NCBI RefSeq assembly: GCF_024346355.1
Contig: NZ_JAGQCU010000009.1
Coordinates: 1-64,000 of the forward strand
Direction: 5' to 3'
Source of the DNA: Cyanobium sp. ATX 6A2
GTDB taxonomy: Bacteria > Cyanobacteriota > Cyanobacteriia > PCC-6307 > Cyanobiaceae
Length of the DNA stretch: 64,000 nucleotides
Shown here: positions 42,950 through 51,365 of the stretch, piece after piece
Layout: every line of letters begins with the position of its first letter
Numbering within the stretch: the stretch's first letter is position 1
Position numbers and translations under genes: made by a program
The notes under the pieces: generated by a model
Seen by the model: only the letters and a program-made list of their open reading frames with translations
What the model was told of the DNA's origin: nothing
Databases searched by the model: none

Positions 42950-43960
42950 CTAGTTGAGGTGCTTGTTGATCAGGGCCAGGGTGCCCTGCATATCCGTGAG
43001 GTCGTTGAGATCAACCTTGGGGGCATTGGCGGCGGCGGTGGCGTAGTCCACGCCGGCGGTGCCCTCCGGCACGATCGAGATACCCGTGACCGGATACTCG
43101 AACACGCTGCCCGTGAAGTACTGCTGGGCCGTGGGGCTGGCCAGAAAGTCCATGAACATCTGGGCTGCGGGTTTGTTGTTGCAGCTCTCCAGGATGCCCG
43201 CACCGGCCACCAGCATCAGGTTGCCGATGTCGCCCGGCTCGAACTGGGTCTGGGCCACGGGGAAGTTGGGATCGCTGGCCTTGAACCGGCCCAGGTAGTA
43301 GTTGTTGGTGGAGGCCAGGTCGGCTTCGCCATCGGCGATGGCCTGGTGCTGTGCCGTGTTGTTGCGCACGATCACCGGCTCGTTGGCGGCGATGCCCTGG
43401 AGCCAGGCCTCGGCGGCCGCATCGCCCTGGCTGAGCCGCAGGGCGGCCACGTGGGCCACGAACGAGCCGTTGGTGGGCGCCACGGCCAGTCGGCCCTTGA
43501 ATTTCGGATCGGCGAGTTCGGCCATGGTGGAGGGCAGATCCCCCTCCTGCAGGCGCTCGGGGGAATAGATCAGCAGCCGGGCCCGGCCAGAGGTGCCGAT
43601 CCACTTGCCGTCCCGGTCGCGGAACACCGGTTCCACCTTGTCGGTGATCGAGGCCGGCAGGACCTTGAAAAGCGGCTTGGTGGTGCCGAGGGCGGCCACG
43701 TCCTGGGCCCAGAACACGCACGCAGGGCTCTGGCCGCCCTCCTCCTGAAGCAGGTTGGCCAGTTCGGCGGTACCGCCGTAGCGCACATCCACCGTGATGC
43801 CGGTTTCGCGCTCGAAGGCTTCGATCAGCGGTGCCACCAGGGGTTCGCCGCGGCCGGAGTAAAGGGTGAGGGAGTCTCCCCCGGTGCTGTCCTGCTGGCA
43901 GCCGGCCAGCAGCAGCGAGCCCGAGAGCAGCGCGGCACTGAACAGATGGCGTTGACGCAT
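42950..43960 (-). CDS. iron ABC transporter binding lipoprotein (FutA-like)
   Basis: 336 residues: lipoprotein signal LLAGC (lipobox), then LTLYSGRGEPLVAPLIEAFE, RYGGTAELANLLQEEG and STNNYYLGRF, the paired Tyr being the iron-ligand region of FbpA-type proteins. Divergent from FutA1 of the same island: the RHYNTD loop is replaced by RGEPLV, so ligand set or substrate form may differ. Heads the operon with permease, ATPase and porins; its promoter is in the 368-bp region upstream. Confidence 0.85.
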   Translation of the reverse strand: MRQRHLFSAALLSGSLLLAGCQQDSTGGDSLTLYSGRGEPLVAPLIEAFERETGITVDVRYGGTAELANLLQEEGGQSPACVFWAQDVAALGTTKPLFKVLPASITDKVEPVFRDRDGKWIGTSGRARLLIYSPERLQEGDLPSTMAELADPKFKGRLAVAPTNGSFVAHVAALRLSQGDAAAEAWLQGIAANEPVIVRNNTAQHQAIADGEADLASTNNYYLGRFKASDPNFPVAQTQFEPGDIGNLMLVAGAGILESCNNKPAAQMFMDFLASPTAQQYFTGSVFEYPVTGISIVPEGTAGVDYATAAANAPKVDLNDLTDMQGTLALINKHLN

Positions 43961-44328
43961 GGTGCGGTGACGGGAAGGGTGGAACGACGGTGATCAGCGC
44001 CGCCGGCGGCAGGCCGGCATCGCAGCGTCCTTAAACCACGCCAACGGGGGTTGCAGCGACCCTAGGGATCGCTCGCCCAGCACCATGTGACCGATCTGCT
44101 GAGATCGGGTGACATTTGCTACCAACCTCCAGGCCAGGGCCCGGCGCTGTTGGCTTCCCCGTGAAGCTTGTGGCGACGCTCACCGGTGGGCCCGCCATCG
44201 AAGGGGGCGGCCGGTGGGAGTGTTCTATCGGGGAAGCTGGTTGCCAAAGCGGCAGCGGGAATCACCTGGCCGTAGCCGATGGCACAGGTTGACGTTCCGA
44301 CCCTCGGGCCAAGGGATGAGCCAGGGGC
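43961..44328. other. 368-bp region without a gene
   Basis: Carries the promoter of the iron operon. A 7-bp hairpin (CCGATCT/AGATCGG, 44091-44108) lies about 130 bp upstream of the binding-protein gene. No clear Fur box, tRNA or riboswitch was recognised, although iron control would be expected here. Confidence 0.5.
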
Positions 44329-44472
44329 TCAGCGGTGACGCTGAACCCGCACCGGCACCAGCGCGGGTTGCATCAGGCCACCGCCGCCATTGTCGTCGTC
44401 GGAGTCGATGGTGAGCCAGAAAGCCAGGCCGAACAGGGCGATCACGCCCGAGAGCAGAAGCAGTTCGGCCAT
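44329..44472 (-). CDS. 47-residue single-span membrane protein
   Basis: MAELLLLSGVIALFGLAFWLTIDSD gives one membrane helix, followed by an Asp/Gly-rich turn and a short basic tail (VPVRVQRHR). ATG start. Lies 96 bp downstream of hupE on the same strand. No known family; small one-helix proteins are common accessory subunits in cyanobacteria. Called because the helix plus topology is gene-like; expression is unknown. Confidence 0.45.
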   Translation of the reverse strand: MAELLLLSGVIALFGLAFWLTIDSDDDNGGGGLMQPALVPVRVQRHR

Positions 44473-44568
44473 GGAACAGTTGTAACTCGACTCACCGTAG
44501 CCAGAAGGCACGGCTGTGGTGTAGCAAAGCTGGCCGTTCGCCCCTGGCTGTTCCTCTACGCAAACCCT

Positions 44569-45144
44569 CTACGCAAACGCCAGCACCACGCCGGACACTG
44601 CGAGCACGGCTGCCACCACAACGGTCCAGCGGATGTGGGCCTGGCGCAGCACCCCATAGCTCACGGCCACCGCCAGGGTGGAGCCCAGGGCGGCCCCCAG
44701 CCACCAGCTGGCGCCGCCGCTGGCCTCCTGGCCGTGCAGCAGGGCGTGGACGGCGATGGCCAGGGCCACCAGGGTGCCGATGAGCCCCAGCCGCGGGCTG
44801 CGGCCGCTGCGCTGGCTGGCCAGGATCACCACCCCCAGGGCCGAGATCGCCAGGGCTGCAAGCAGTTCGGCGCCGGGCAGATCGCCGCCCAGGGAGCCCA
44901 CCACCGCTCCGGCCACGGCTCCCACCAGGGCAAAGAGCAGCACGGAGCCGCCCATGAAGGCGGCCACGCCACCCACGCCCACCAGCAGCAGCAGGTGGTC
45001 GAGACCGGTGATCGGGTGGCTGAAGCCGGTGCTGAAGCCGGCATCGGCGATGCCGTGGGCCTGGGCGGGCAGGCCGGAGAGCAGGCTCAGGCCCAGCCCT
45101 GCCGTCACCGGAAGGAGCAGGGGACGCAGGGTGGAGAAACGCAT
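44569..45144 (-). CDS. hupE: HupE/UreJ-type cobalt or nickel permease
   Basis: 191 residues, signal-like first segment then six membrane helices. FSHPITGLDHLLLLVGVGG holds the HP...GLDH metal-binding motif of HupE/UreJ. The cobalamin riboswitch in its leader points to Co2+ import for B12 rather than Ni2+ for hydrogenase or urease, none of whose genes are in the window. ATG start 45144. Lies downstream of the His-rich COG0523 gene on the same strand. Confidence 0.88.
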   Translation of the reverse strand: MRFSTLRPLLLPVTAGLGLSLLSGLPAQAHGIADAGFSTGFSHPITGLDHLLLLVGVGGVAAFMGGSVLLFALVGAVAGAVVGSLGGDLPGAELLAALAISALGVVILASQRSGRSPRLGLIGTLVALAIAVHALLHGQEASGGASWWLGAALGSTLAVAVSYGVLRQAHIRWTVVVAAVLAVSGVVLAFA

Positions 45145-45189
45145 GGAGAGGCCGGTCCGCGCCGGAAGGAATGGAGGTGAGGCGGGGGT

Positions 45190-45340
45190 GAGCGTTCTGG
45201 CTCAGGCGCGGGCCGGAGCGGCCGGGGCGCCATCACAGCTGCGGGACAGCGCCGGAGTGGGGATGGACTCCCGGCACCGGACTTTCCTCGTTGCCTTCCC
45301 GGGCTGAATCCGGGAAACCCTTGGCGCCATTATTGATGCA
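45190..45340 (-). promoter_or_regulatory. cobalamin riboswitch
   Basis: Read on the minus strand the leader contains GGAAAGTCCGGTG (45275-45287), then the B12-box-like GCTGTCCCGCAGCTGTGA (45233-45250), preceded by a TCCCGG ... CCGGGA hairpin (around 45297-45315). These are the conserved elements of adenosylcobalamin riboswitches in the right order. It ends about 45 nt before hupE, so binding of B12 would shut off hupE expression. The exact ends are estimated. Confidence 0.78.
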
Positions 45341-45383
45341 GGAGCCCGGTTTGGCTGCGGGCTGCTTGCGTTTCCGGGCCGTT

Positions 45384-46514
45384 TCAGGCGAATCCCTTGC
45401 CGGCGTCCCTGGCCACGCAGGCCTGGAGCTGGCTGCGCAGTTTGGCGTGATCGAGGTCGCGGCCGATCAGCACCACGTTGTTCTTGCGCTGGTCGCTGGG
45501 CCAGTCGGAATCGTCGATCGAGAAGCGCTTGCCGGCCAGGTGGAACACGTGCCGGCGCGCGCTCTCGTTGAACCAGAGGATGCCCTTGGCCCGGAACACG
45601 CTCTCGGGGAGCTGGTTGTCGAGGAAGTGCTGGAACTTGCGCAGGGCGAAGGGGCCATCGGCGGCGAAGGAGAGCGAGGTGTAGCCCTCGATGGCGGCGT
45701 GATCGGGATGGGCGTCGTGGCTGTGGTCGTGGTGGGCGTGGCTGTGGGCGTGATCGTGATGGCTGTGCTCGTGCTCGTGCTCGCAGTGGCCGTGGTCGTG
45801 GTCGCAGGCGCTGTGGTCGAGGGCAGGATCGTTCTCGATGGAGTCGGCCACCACCCGGTCGCTCTCGAACAGCCCCACGCTGAGCAGCAGCGGCAGGGGC
45901 ACGGCGCCCTTCACCGAGCGCAGGATGCGGGCGTCGGTCTTGATCTGGCGCAGGCGGCTCTCGAGGGCTTTGAGCCGCTCCTCGGCCACCAGGTCGCACT
46001 TGTTGAGCAGGATCATGTCGCCGTACACGATCTGGGCCCGGGCCACCTCCCCCTCCAGCAGCTCGTCGCTGAAGTTCTCGGCATCCACCAGGGTGATGAT
46101 CGAATCGAGGCGGGTGGCATCGCGCAGGTCGCTGCCCAGGAAGGTCATGGCCACCGGCAGGGGATCGGCCAGGCCGGTGGTCTCCACCACCAGGTAGTCC
46201 ACCGGGTTGGGGCGCTCCAGGATCCGATACACGGCCTCCAGCAGCTCGCCGTTGATCGAGCAGCAGATGCAGCCGTTGCTCAGCTCCACCATGTCGTCGG
46301 CGGTGGCCACCACCAGGTCGTTGTCGATGCCGATCTCGCCGAACTCGTTCACCAGCACGGCGGTCTTGAGGCCCTCCTGGTTGCTGAGGATGTGGTTGAG
46401 CAGGGTCGTTTTGCCGGCCCCCAGAAAGCCGGTGAGGATGGTCACAGGCAGAGGCCTGGACTCGGCCTCGAGCGTGTCCTGCAGGGCAGGTGTGGCGGTG
46501 GTGCTGGACCCCAT
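45384..46514 (-). CDS. COG0523 (CobW/ZagA-like) GTPase with His-rich loop
   Basis: 376 residues: Walker [23 protein letters not shown], the CICC metal motif, [14 protein letters not shown] GTPase specificity, then an exceptionally His/Asp-rich stretch (DHDHGHCEHEHEHSHHDHAH and on, about 35 residues) and a CobW C-terminal domain. Such proteins are zinc or cobalt metallochaperones. A perfect Zur-like box lies 9 bp upstream, arguing for zinc; the downstream B12-controlled hupE leaves cobalt possible. Confidence 0.9.
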   Translation of the reverse strand: MGSSTTATPALQDTLEAESRPLPVTILTGFLGAGKTTLLNHILSNQEGLKTAVLVNEFGEIGIDNDLVVATADDMVELSNGCICCSINGELLEAVYRILERPNPVDYLVVETTGLADPLPVAMTFLGSDLRDATRLDSIITLVDAENFSDELLEGEVARAQIVYGDMILLNKCDLVAEERLKALESRLRQIKTDARILRSVKGAVPLPLLLSVGLFESDRVVADSIENDPALDHSACDHDHGHCEHEHEHSHHDHAHSHAHHDHSHDAHPDHAAIEGYTSLSFAADGPFALRKFQHFLDNQLPESVFRAKGILWFNESARRHVFHLAGKRFSIDDSDWPSDQRKNNVVLIGRDLDHAKLRSQLQACVARDAGKGFA

Positions 46515-46522
46515 GGCGGCGG

Positions 46523-46537
46523 CGAGAACGGTTCTCA
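46523..46537 (-). promoter_or_regulatory. Zur box D
   Basis: CGAGAACGGTTCTCA; the inner GAGAAC-G-GTTCTC is a perfect palindrome. It lies between the zur stop and the COG0523 start and fits the pattern of the other three boxes (Y-G-R-GAA-Y ... YCTCA). Close to the start codon, so either the transcript has a very short leader or the real start is further in. Confidence 0.7.
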
Positions 46538-46541
46538 GACG

Positions 46542-46988
46542 TTAGACAGACGGCGACGGGGTGGCCTGGCCGGCCACCTCGCCCACCTCAGTCTCACTCC
46601 GCCGCTGGCGGCGCTGGCAGTCGGGGCAGAGGCCGTAGAACTCCAGGGTGTGGAACAGGGGCAGGTAGCCCCGCAGTTCCTCGTCGTTGAGCTCCAGGGC
46701 ATGCACCGGACAGCGGTCGAGCCGGTGGGTCTGGCCGCAGTCCACACAGGTGAGGTGGTGTTCGTCGCGCTCGGTGGGGGCGAACAGGGCCTCGCCGCTG
46801 GGCAGATGGCGGCAGCGCACCCGGCCCCACTGCTGCAGCTGGCGCAGATGGCGATACACGGTGGCCAGTCCCATGGGGGTGGCGCTGGCCCGCAGGCAGG
46901 CGTGAAGATCCTGGCCCGAGAGCTCGCGTCCGGCGCGGCGCAGGGCCTCCAGCAGTTGTTCCTGACGGGAGCTGAGAGTGGTAGCCAC
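46542..46988 (-). CDS. zur: zinc-uptake regulator Zur (Fur family)
   Basis: 148 residues: helix-turn-helix (ATPMGLATVYRHLRQLQQWG), then ERDEHHLTCVDCGQTHRLD and FYGLCPDCQ, two CxxC zinc sites, and a His-containing sensor site. Zur type rather than Fur because of the short HH motif and the zinc-gene surroundings. The start is GTG 46988; a longer frame would overlap the upstream gene. It should repress genes behind the four boxes in this window. Confidence 0.85.
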   Translation of the reverse strand: MATTLSSRQEQLLEALRRAGRELSGQDLHACLRASATPMGLATVYRHLRQLQQWGRVRCRHLPSGEALFAPTERDEHHLTCVDCGQTHRLDRCPVHALELNDEELRGYLPLFHTLEFYGLCPDCQRRQRRSETEVGEVAGQATPSPSV

Positions 46989-47029
46989 GGTGGCCAGGGA
47001 GGATCGGCGGGCCGTTCGGTGAGGCCGTT

Positions 47030-48391
47030 CTAACCGGCCACCAGCCACTGGGCCCGCTTCACCGGCGCCTGCAGGGGCCGCAGCTCCAGGCTGGTGGCGT
47101 CGATCAGCACCGCCCGGGCCGGTGGTGGGGCGGCATCACCGCGGGCCCTGGGCCGCAGGGTGGTGAGCAGCTGATCGCCGGTGGCGTCCCAGTGCAGTCC
47201 GCTGCCGGGCTCCAGTTCCCAGCCGCTCAGGAGGCGCCGCCCCAGCTCGACGCCCTGCCGGTTCAGGGCCAGCAGGGTGAGGCGTGGCTCCACGCTGCCC
47301 TCCATCAGCAGGGCCCACACCCGATCGCCGCTGCGGCTGCAGGCGCTGGCCACCAGGGCCTGTTCGCCCAGCCATAACTGCTTCGGCGGCTGTCCCGGTT
47401 CCAGCAGCTCCAGCGAGCGGCGGAAGTCGGGCCAGTGGCGCTGCAGCAGGGCCCGCCCGGCCTGGGGGCAGAAGCTGCTCAGATCCCGGCTGCCCGGCAG
47501 GGTCTGGCGGCGCGGCGCCTGGGGCGGCAGGGTTTCCAGGTGCAGGCCATCGGTGTCGGGCACCACCACCGCGCCCCCCTCGGGCAGCAGCAGCATCGGT
47601 CCGCTGGCGCTCCAGGGCAGCCGCCGCCAGCGCCAGCCCCCGCCCCGCTGCAGCCGGGCCTGGCTGCTGCCGGGCTCCAGCTGGCCGCTCTGCACCAGCA
47701 GATCACCCTGGCGGTTGCTGCTCAGGTGGGCGAACAGCACCGGCCCGGCCTGCAGGGGCTGGGGGTCTTCGGCGCGCACCGCCTGGGTCGGCTCGTCGGC
47801 CGGCCGCAGGTTGCGCTGGCGCAGGGGAATGCGCCACAGCCGCAGCTGGCCGTCCGGTTCGCGGCTGGCGGCCGCCACCCCGGAGCCATCGCCGAGGGGC
47901 AGCACATGGGGGATCTCCGGCCACACCGGACTGATCGGCCGCCAGCTGCCGTCGTGCTCGCGCAGCTGCAGCTGCTCGCCGCCCGCCGCCCCCACCACCG
48001 CCAGCACCCGCGGGCGGGGATCCCAGTGCCAGCTGCTGGGCTGCAGGGTCAGGCCCCGTTCATCCCGCCCGGCCAGCTGCAGCTCCAGGGGGGCCTCGAT
48101 GCGCTGGCCCTCGGCGAGGCTGAGCAGCAGGTTGCTGCCGCTGCCCAGCCAGCTGTGGGCCAGGGGAGGGGTGAGGCGGCTGGCCTGCTGCAGGCTGGCG
48201 GCCTGCATCGGCCGGCTGAAGCGGGCCTGCAGGGCCGCCGGCCCGGAGCTGGCCGGGGCGTTGCCCAGCTCTTCGAGCTGTGGCGCCTGGCGCACCAGCA
48301 GCTGCTGCTGGGCCACCACCAGCAGGGCCGGCAGCCCCAGGGCCAGCAGCAGGGGCCGGGAGGGCCGGGGAAGGGAGGGAATGCCGGTCAT
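47030..48391 (-). CDS. membrane-anchored beta-propeller-like protein
   Basis: 453 residues: one N-terminal membrane anchor (PLLLALGLPALLVVAQQQLLV), a short Q/A-rich region, then repeated four-stranded blade-like units (DGQLRLWRIPL, GDLLVQSGQLEPG, DTDGLHLETLP, GDRVWALLMEG, GDQLLTTLRP), consistent with a periplasmic propeller. No recognised family. Its start overlaps the TIGR03943 stop, so it is the last gene of a coupled four-gene operon that opens with a Zur box. Confidence 0.72.
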   Translation of the reverse strand: MTGIPSLPRPSRPLLLALGLPALLVVAQQQLLVRQAPQLEELGNAPASSGPAALQARFSRPMQAASLQQASRLTPPLAHSWLGSGSNLLLSLAEGQRIEAPLELQLAGRDERGLTLQPSSWHWDPRPRVLAVVGAAGGEQLQLREHDGSWRPISPVWPEIPHVLPLGDGSGVAAASREPDGQLRLWRIPLRQRNLRPADEPTQAVRAEDPQPLQAGPVLFAHLSSNRQGDLLVQSGQLEPGSSQARLQRGGGWRWRRLPWSASGPMLLLPEGGAVVVPDTDGLHLETLPPQAPRRQTLPGSRDLSSFCPQAGRALLQRHWPDFRRSLELLEPGQPPKQLWLGEQALVASACSRSGDRVWALLMEGSVEPRLTLLALNRQGVELGRRLLSGWELEPGSGLHWDATGDQLLTTLRPRARGDAAPPPARAVLIDATSLELRPLQAPVKRAQWLVAG

Positions 48392-49065
48392 GGTTCCAGC
48401 GGGCGGGCCGGCCGGGGGATCGGCTGGTTGCGCTCGGGCACCACCTCCAGCTGCTTGTTCTGGATCGCCATGCGGCCCTCGATGGCCAGCCACTGATCGG
48501 CCCGGGGCAGGGGCTCGCCTGCGGGCCAGCGCACCGGCAGCCCCACCGGTGTGGCGTCCGCCAGGCAGCAGCGCACGAGCAGTCGGGCCAGCTGGGGCGG
48601 ACCCTCCGCCATAGGCAGCACGAAGCCGCTGATGCGCACCGGATCGCCCTCGAACAGCTGGGGATCGGGCTGGCTGCGCAGCATCCGCACCCAGTCAGTG
48701 AGGCTGCGCTGGGCCGGCGGCAGCACGAAGCTGAGGGTGTCGTTGCCGGTGTCGTCCGCCGGTCGCTGGCTGGCCAGATCGGCGAAGGAGGGATTGGCCG
48801 GCAGGGCGATGAGCAGCGCGGCGATCAGCGCCGTGGCCATACTCAGGCGGCGCTCCTGGCGGCTGGCGGGATCGGCGCCCTGGCCCCATTGCCGCACTCC
48901 CACCAGCACCTGCACCACCGCCAGCATCAGCAGCACGCCGCCGGCGCTGCTCACCAGGGGGTGGAAGGCGGCCCGCAGCAGCAGATCCAGCCGTCCGTCG
49001 ACGCTGCTCTGCAGCAGCACCACGGCCCACAGGCCCAGGGCCACGCCGCGGATCAGAGCCGCCAC
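48388..49065 (-). CDS. TIGR03943/DUF1980 (YcgQ-type) membrane protein
   Basis: 225 residues: two to three membrane helices, a charged loop, then a soluble domain with GFVLP, ARLLVRCCLADATPVGLPV and WLAIEGRMAI, the TIGR03943 signature. The paired Cys (RCC) may bind metal. In Bacillus the homologue YcgQ is encoded with the permease YcgR; both belong to the Zur regulon. Same pairing here. GTG start inside the permease gene (13-nt overlap). Confidence 0.82.
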   Translation of the reverse strand: MAALIRGVALGLWAVVLLQSSVDGRLDLLLRAAFHPLVSSAGGVLLMLAVVQVLVGVRQWGQGADPASRQERRLSMATALIAALLIALPANPSFADLASQRPADDTGNDTLSFVLPPAQRSLTDWVRMLRSQPDPQLFEGDPVRISGFVLPMAEGPPQLARLLVRCCLADATPVGLPVRWPAGEPLPRADQWLAIEGRMAIQNKQLEVVPERNQPIPRPARPLEP

Positions 49066-50027
49066 AGGTTCACCCACTGACCGATCAGCAGCACCAGCAC
49101 CCCGGAGCCGGCTGCCGTGAGCAGCAGCCCCTTGCCGCGGAACAGCAGGCTCAGCAGCCCCACCAGCTTGATGTCGATCACCGGGCCCAGCAGCAGGAAG
49201 GCCAGCAGGGCGCCGGGGGTGACCTGGGCGGCGAAGCCGAGGGCCAGGAAGGCGTCCACGCTCGAGCACACCGAAAGCACCAGGCTGAGGGCCATCAGGG
49301 CCACGATCGAGAGCGTGGGGGCGCCGCCCACCGCCAGCAGCCACTGGCGCGGCAGCGTCGCCTGCACCAGGGCGGCCACGGCGCAGCCGGCCACCAGCAG
49401 CAGGGCCAGGTTGAGGAACTCGCGACTGCCGTGGCGCAGCACCTCCTGCCAGCTGGACGGCAGCTGGCTGGGCAGGTTGGGGGGTGCGTCCTCGGGCAGG
49501 CCGATCACACCGGTGCGGCGCTCCAGCAGGCTGACGCTGGCCAGGGGCTGGTTGAGACGGCGCTCCTCCAGGAGATCCGTGCGCAGCAGGGTGGCCTCGG
49601 GCAGGAGGCGCAGCAGCAGGGCCAGACCCAGGGCCACCAGCACCGCCCCCGCCGGCCGCGCCAGCAGCAGCCAGGGTTGATCGGGGAACGCCGCCCAGGT
49701 GCTGGCGATCACGATCGGGTTGAGCACCGGCGCCGCGAACAGGAAGCCGAGAGCGGTGCCCACCGGCGCTCCCCCCACCAGCAGCCGCCGGGCCACCGGC
49801 ACATTGCCGCACTCGCAGGCGGGCAGGGCGAATCCGAGGGCCGCGCCGGTGAGCGGCCCGGCCACCGGGTGGTCGGGCAGACGGCGCAGCCAGGCGCCCC
49901 CGGGGCTGAACCAGCGGGCCAGCGAGGCGATCAGCACGCCGATCAGCAGGAACGGCAGGGCCTCCAGCAGCAGGCCCTGGAACAGGGCCCAGGCCGTGTT
50001 GAGGCGCGTCAGAACGGCGCTGGTCAT
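49053..50027 (-). CDS. UPF0718 (DUF318, YcgR-type) permease
   Basis: 324 residues, eight or so membrane segments with the family motif PACECGNVPVARRL and FLFAAPVLNPIVI, and a second half GPVIDIKLVGLL. The CECG pair is thought to be functional. The transported species is not known; homologues are linked to zinc control (YcgR) or to arsenic. Overlaps both neighbours, so it is in an operon with the FAD protein before and TIGR03943 after. Confidence 0.85.
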   Translation of the reverse strand: MTSAVLTRLNTAWALFQGLLLEALPFLLIGVLIASLARWFSPGGAWLRRLPDHPVAGPLTGAALGFALPACECGNVPVARRLLVGGAPVGTALGFLFAAPVLNPIVIASTWAAFPDQPWLLLARPAGAVLVALGLALLLRLLPEATLLRTDLLEERRLNQPLASVSLLERRTGVIGLPEDAPPNLPSQLPSSWQEVLRHGSREFLNLALLLVAGCAVAALVQATLPRQWLLAVGGAPTLSIVALMALSLVLSVCSSVDAFLALGFAAQVTPGALLAFLLLGPVIDIKLVGLLSLLFRGKGLLLTAAGSGVLVLLIGQWVNLWRL

Positions 50028-51301
50028 CGCTCCGGGGCTGCGCGCAGCGATTCTGCACCGCTCCCCAGGACGGTGGCCGATGCCGGGGGGCAGCGGTGCA
50101 GCAGGCCGGCCGTGATCCGCCGCGCCCCCTCCCGGCCGCCGTGGATGGTGGCCGCGGCCGGGCCCAGCTGCAGGGCGCTGAGGCCCCCCATCACGAACAC
50201 ACCCGCTCCGCCCCAGCCCAGCTCGGGGCTGAGCACGGGCCAGTCGTCCACCAGCTCCAGGGGCCGCTGCCGTTGGAGCTGCCGCAGCAGGGGCTGGTGG
50301 CTGACGCCCTGCTGATGGCCGGTGGCCAGCCAGATGCGCTCCACCGTCAGGGCGCTGCCATCGCTGCAGGCCACCTGCCAGTGGCTGCCGCCCCAGTGCA
50401 GCTGCCGCACCTCGATCTGTTCGTGCAGCCGCAGCCGGCCGCCGCGGCGGGCCTGCTCCAGCCGGTGGCGCACCTCGGGGGTGAGGGAGCCGCCGCCGCG
50501 GGCCTGCCGCACCAGCTGCCGGCGCCGCTGCCAGCTGGGTTCGGCTGCGAAGGCCTTGAGCCGCTTCGGGCCCAGCCAGCCCGGGTCGCTGTCGAAGGGC
50601 TGCGCCCGCAGCCGGCGGCGGCAGAGCAGCTCCACCGTTGCTCCCCGCTCCAGGGCGCCGAGGGCCAGATGGCCGCTGGTGAGGCCGCCTCCCACCACCA
50701 GCACGCGCTGCCCATCCAGCCGCCCCAGGGCGGGCAGGTTGAGTGTGCGGCTGTGCTGCAGCGCTGCTGGCGGATGCAGCGGCGGCAGATCCAGGGCCCA
50801 GGCCGGCCAGCGGGGCTCTCCCGGCCCGCAGGCCAGCACCAGCTGGCGGGCCTGCAGCCGCTCACCGCTGGCCAGGCTGAGCTCCAGGGGGCCGCTGCGG
50901 CAGGGAGCCAGCCGCAGCTCCCGCACCTGCCCGGGACGCACCAGGGCGGCCAGGTTCTCGCTGTCGATCAGCTGCTGGCAGAAATCGCTGAACAGGCCGG
51001 TGTGGGGCTGGCCGAAGGGGCCGTGCAGCTGGTGGCCGCGCCCCCGTCCGTGGGCGTAGTCGCGCAGGGCGTTGGGGTTGGGATGGGGATGGTGGGGGGC
51101 CGGCGAGCGCAGCATCGGCACCTCAAGGCGGTGCATCTGCCGGCGCCAGCGGCTGAGCCAGGCGCCGGCCGGATCGATCACCCGCAGGTGGCGCCGCCAG
51201 CGGGGCCGTTTGCGCAGCAGCTGGGCGCAGAGGCAGAGGGCCTGGGGCCCGGCGCCCACCACCACGATGGCCGCCCCGCCGGCGGTCAGCTCACAACCCA
51301 T
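50024..51301 (-). CDS. FAD/NAD(P)-binding oxidoreductase, N-hydroxylase-like
   Basis: 425 residues. Two dinucleotide folds: IVVVGAGPQALCLCAQLL (FAD) near residue 11 and VLVVGGGLTSGHLALGALE (NADPH) mid-way, with LATGHQ near the C-terminal third. This is the order of L-lysine/ornithine N-hydroxylases and related SidA/PvdA-like enzymes, but the substrate is unknown. Divergent from znuA across a shared Zur box; first gene of the permease/TIGR03943/propeller operon. Confidence 0.78.
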   Translation of the reverse strand: MGCELTAGGAAIVVVGAGPQALCLCAQLLRKRPRWRRHLRVIDPAGAWLSRWRRQMHRLEVPMLRSPAPHHPHPNPNALRDYAHGRGRGHQLHGPFGQPHTGLFSDFCQQLIDSENLAALVRPGQVRELRLAPCRSGPLELSLASGERLQARQLVLACGPGEPRWPAWALDLPPLHPPAALQHSRTLNLPALGRLDGQRVLVVGGGLTSGHLALGALERGATVELLCRRRLRAQPFDSDPGWLGPKRLKAFAAEPSWQRRRQLVRQARGGGSLTPEVRHRLEQARRGGRLRLHEQIEVRQLHWGGSHWQVACSDGSALTVERIWLATGHQQGVSHQPLLRQLQRQRPLELVDDWPVLSPELGWGGAGVFVMGGLSALQLGPAAATIHGGREGARRITAGLLHRCPPASATVLGSGAESLRAAPER

Positions 51302-51316
51302 GAAGCGGGCTCAATC

Positions 51317-51331
51317 TGGGAATCATTCTCA
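51317..51331. promoter_or_regulatory. Zur box A (znuA / FAD-operon divergent promoter)
   Basis: TGGGAATCATTCTCA, matching the other three boxes at all key positions. It sits in the 64-bp gap between the two divergent start codons, 16 bp from the FAD gene and 35 bp from znuA, so one site can repress both directions. Confidence 0.75.
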
Positions 51332-51365
51332 TTTAAGGTGGTGCCCACGCCCGTGCCCCTGTTCC

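Noticed and set aside
41255-43993. 900-codon plus-strand open frame across the iron permease and binding-protein genes
   Set aside because: Mirror of conserved transport genes; low-complexity Gly/Gln/His composition, no motifs.
43961-44328. Possible second riboswitch or Fur box before the iron operon
   Set aside because: No ordered conserved elements and no sequence like the other Fur-family boxes; only a 7-bp hairpin.
48388-50058. Apparent 556-residue fusion upstream of the TIGR03943 protein
   Set aside because: The first part is an off-frame reading of the UPF0718 permease gene; the real start is the GTG at 49065.
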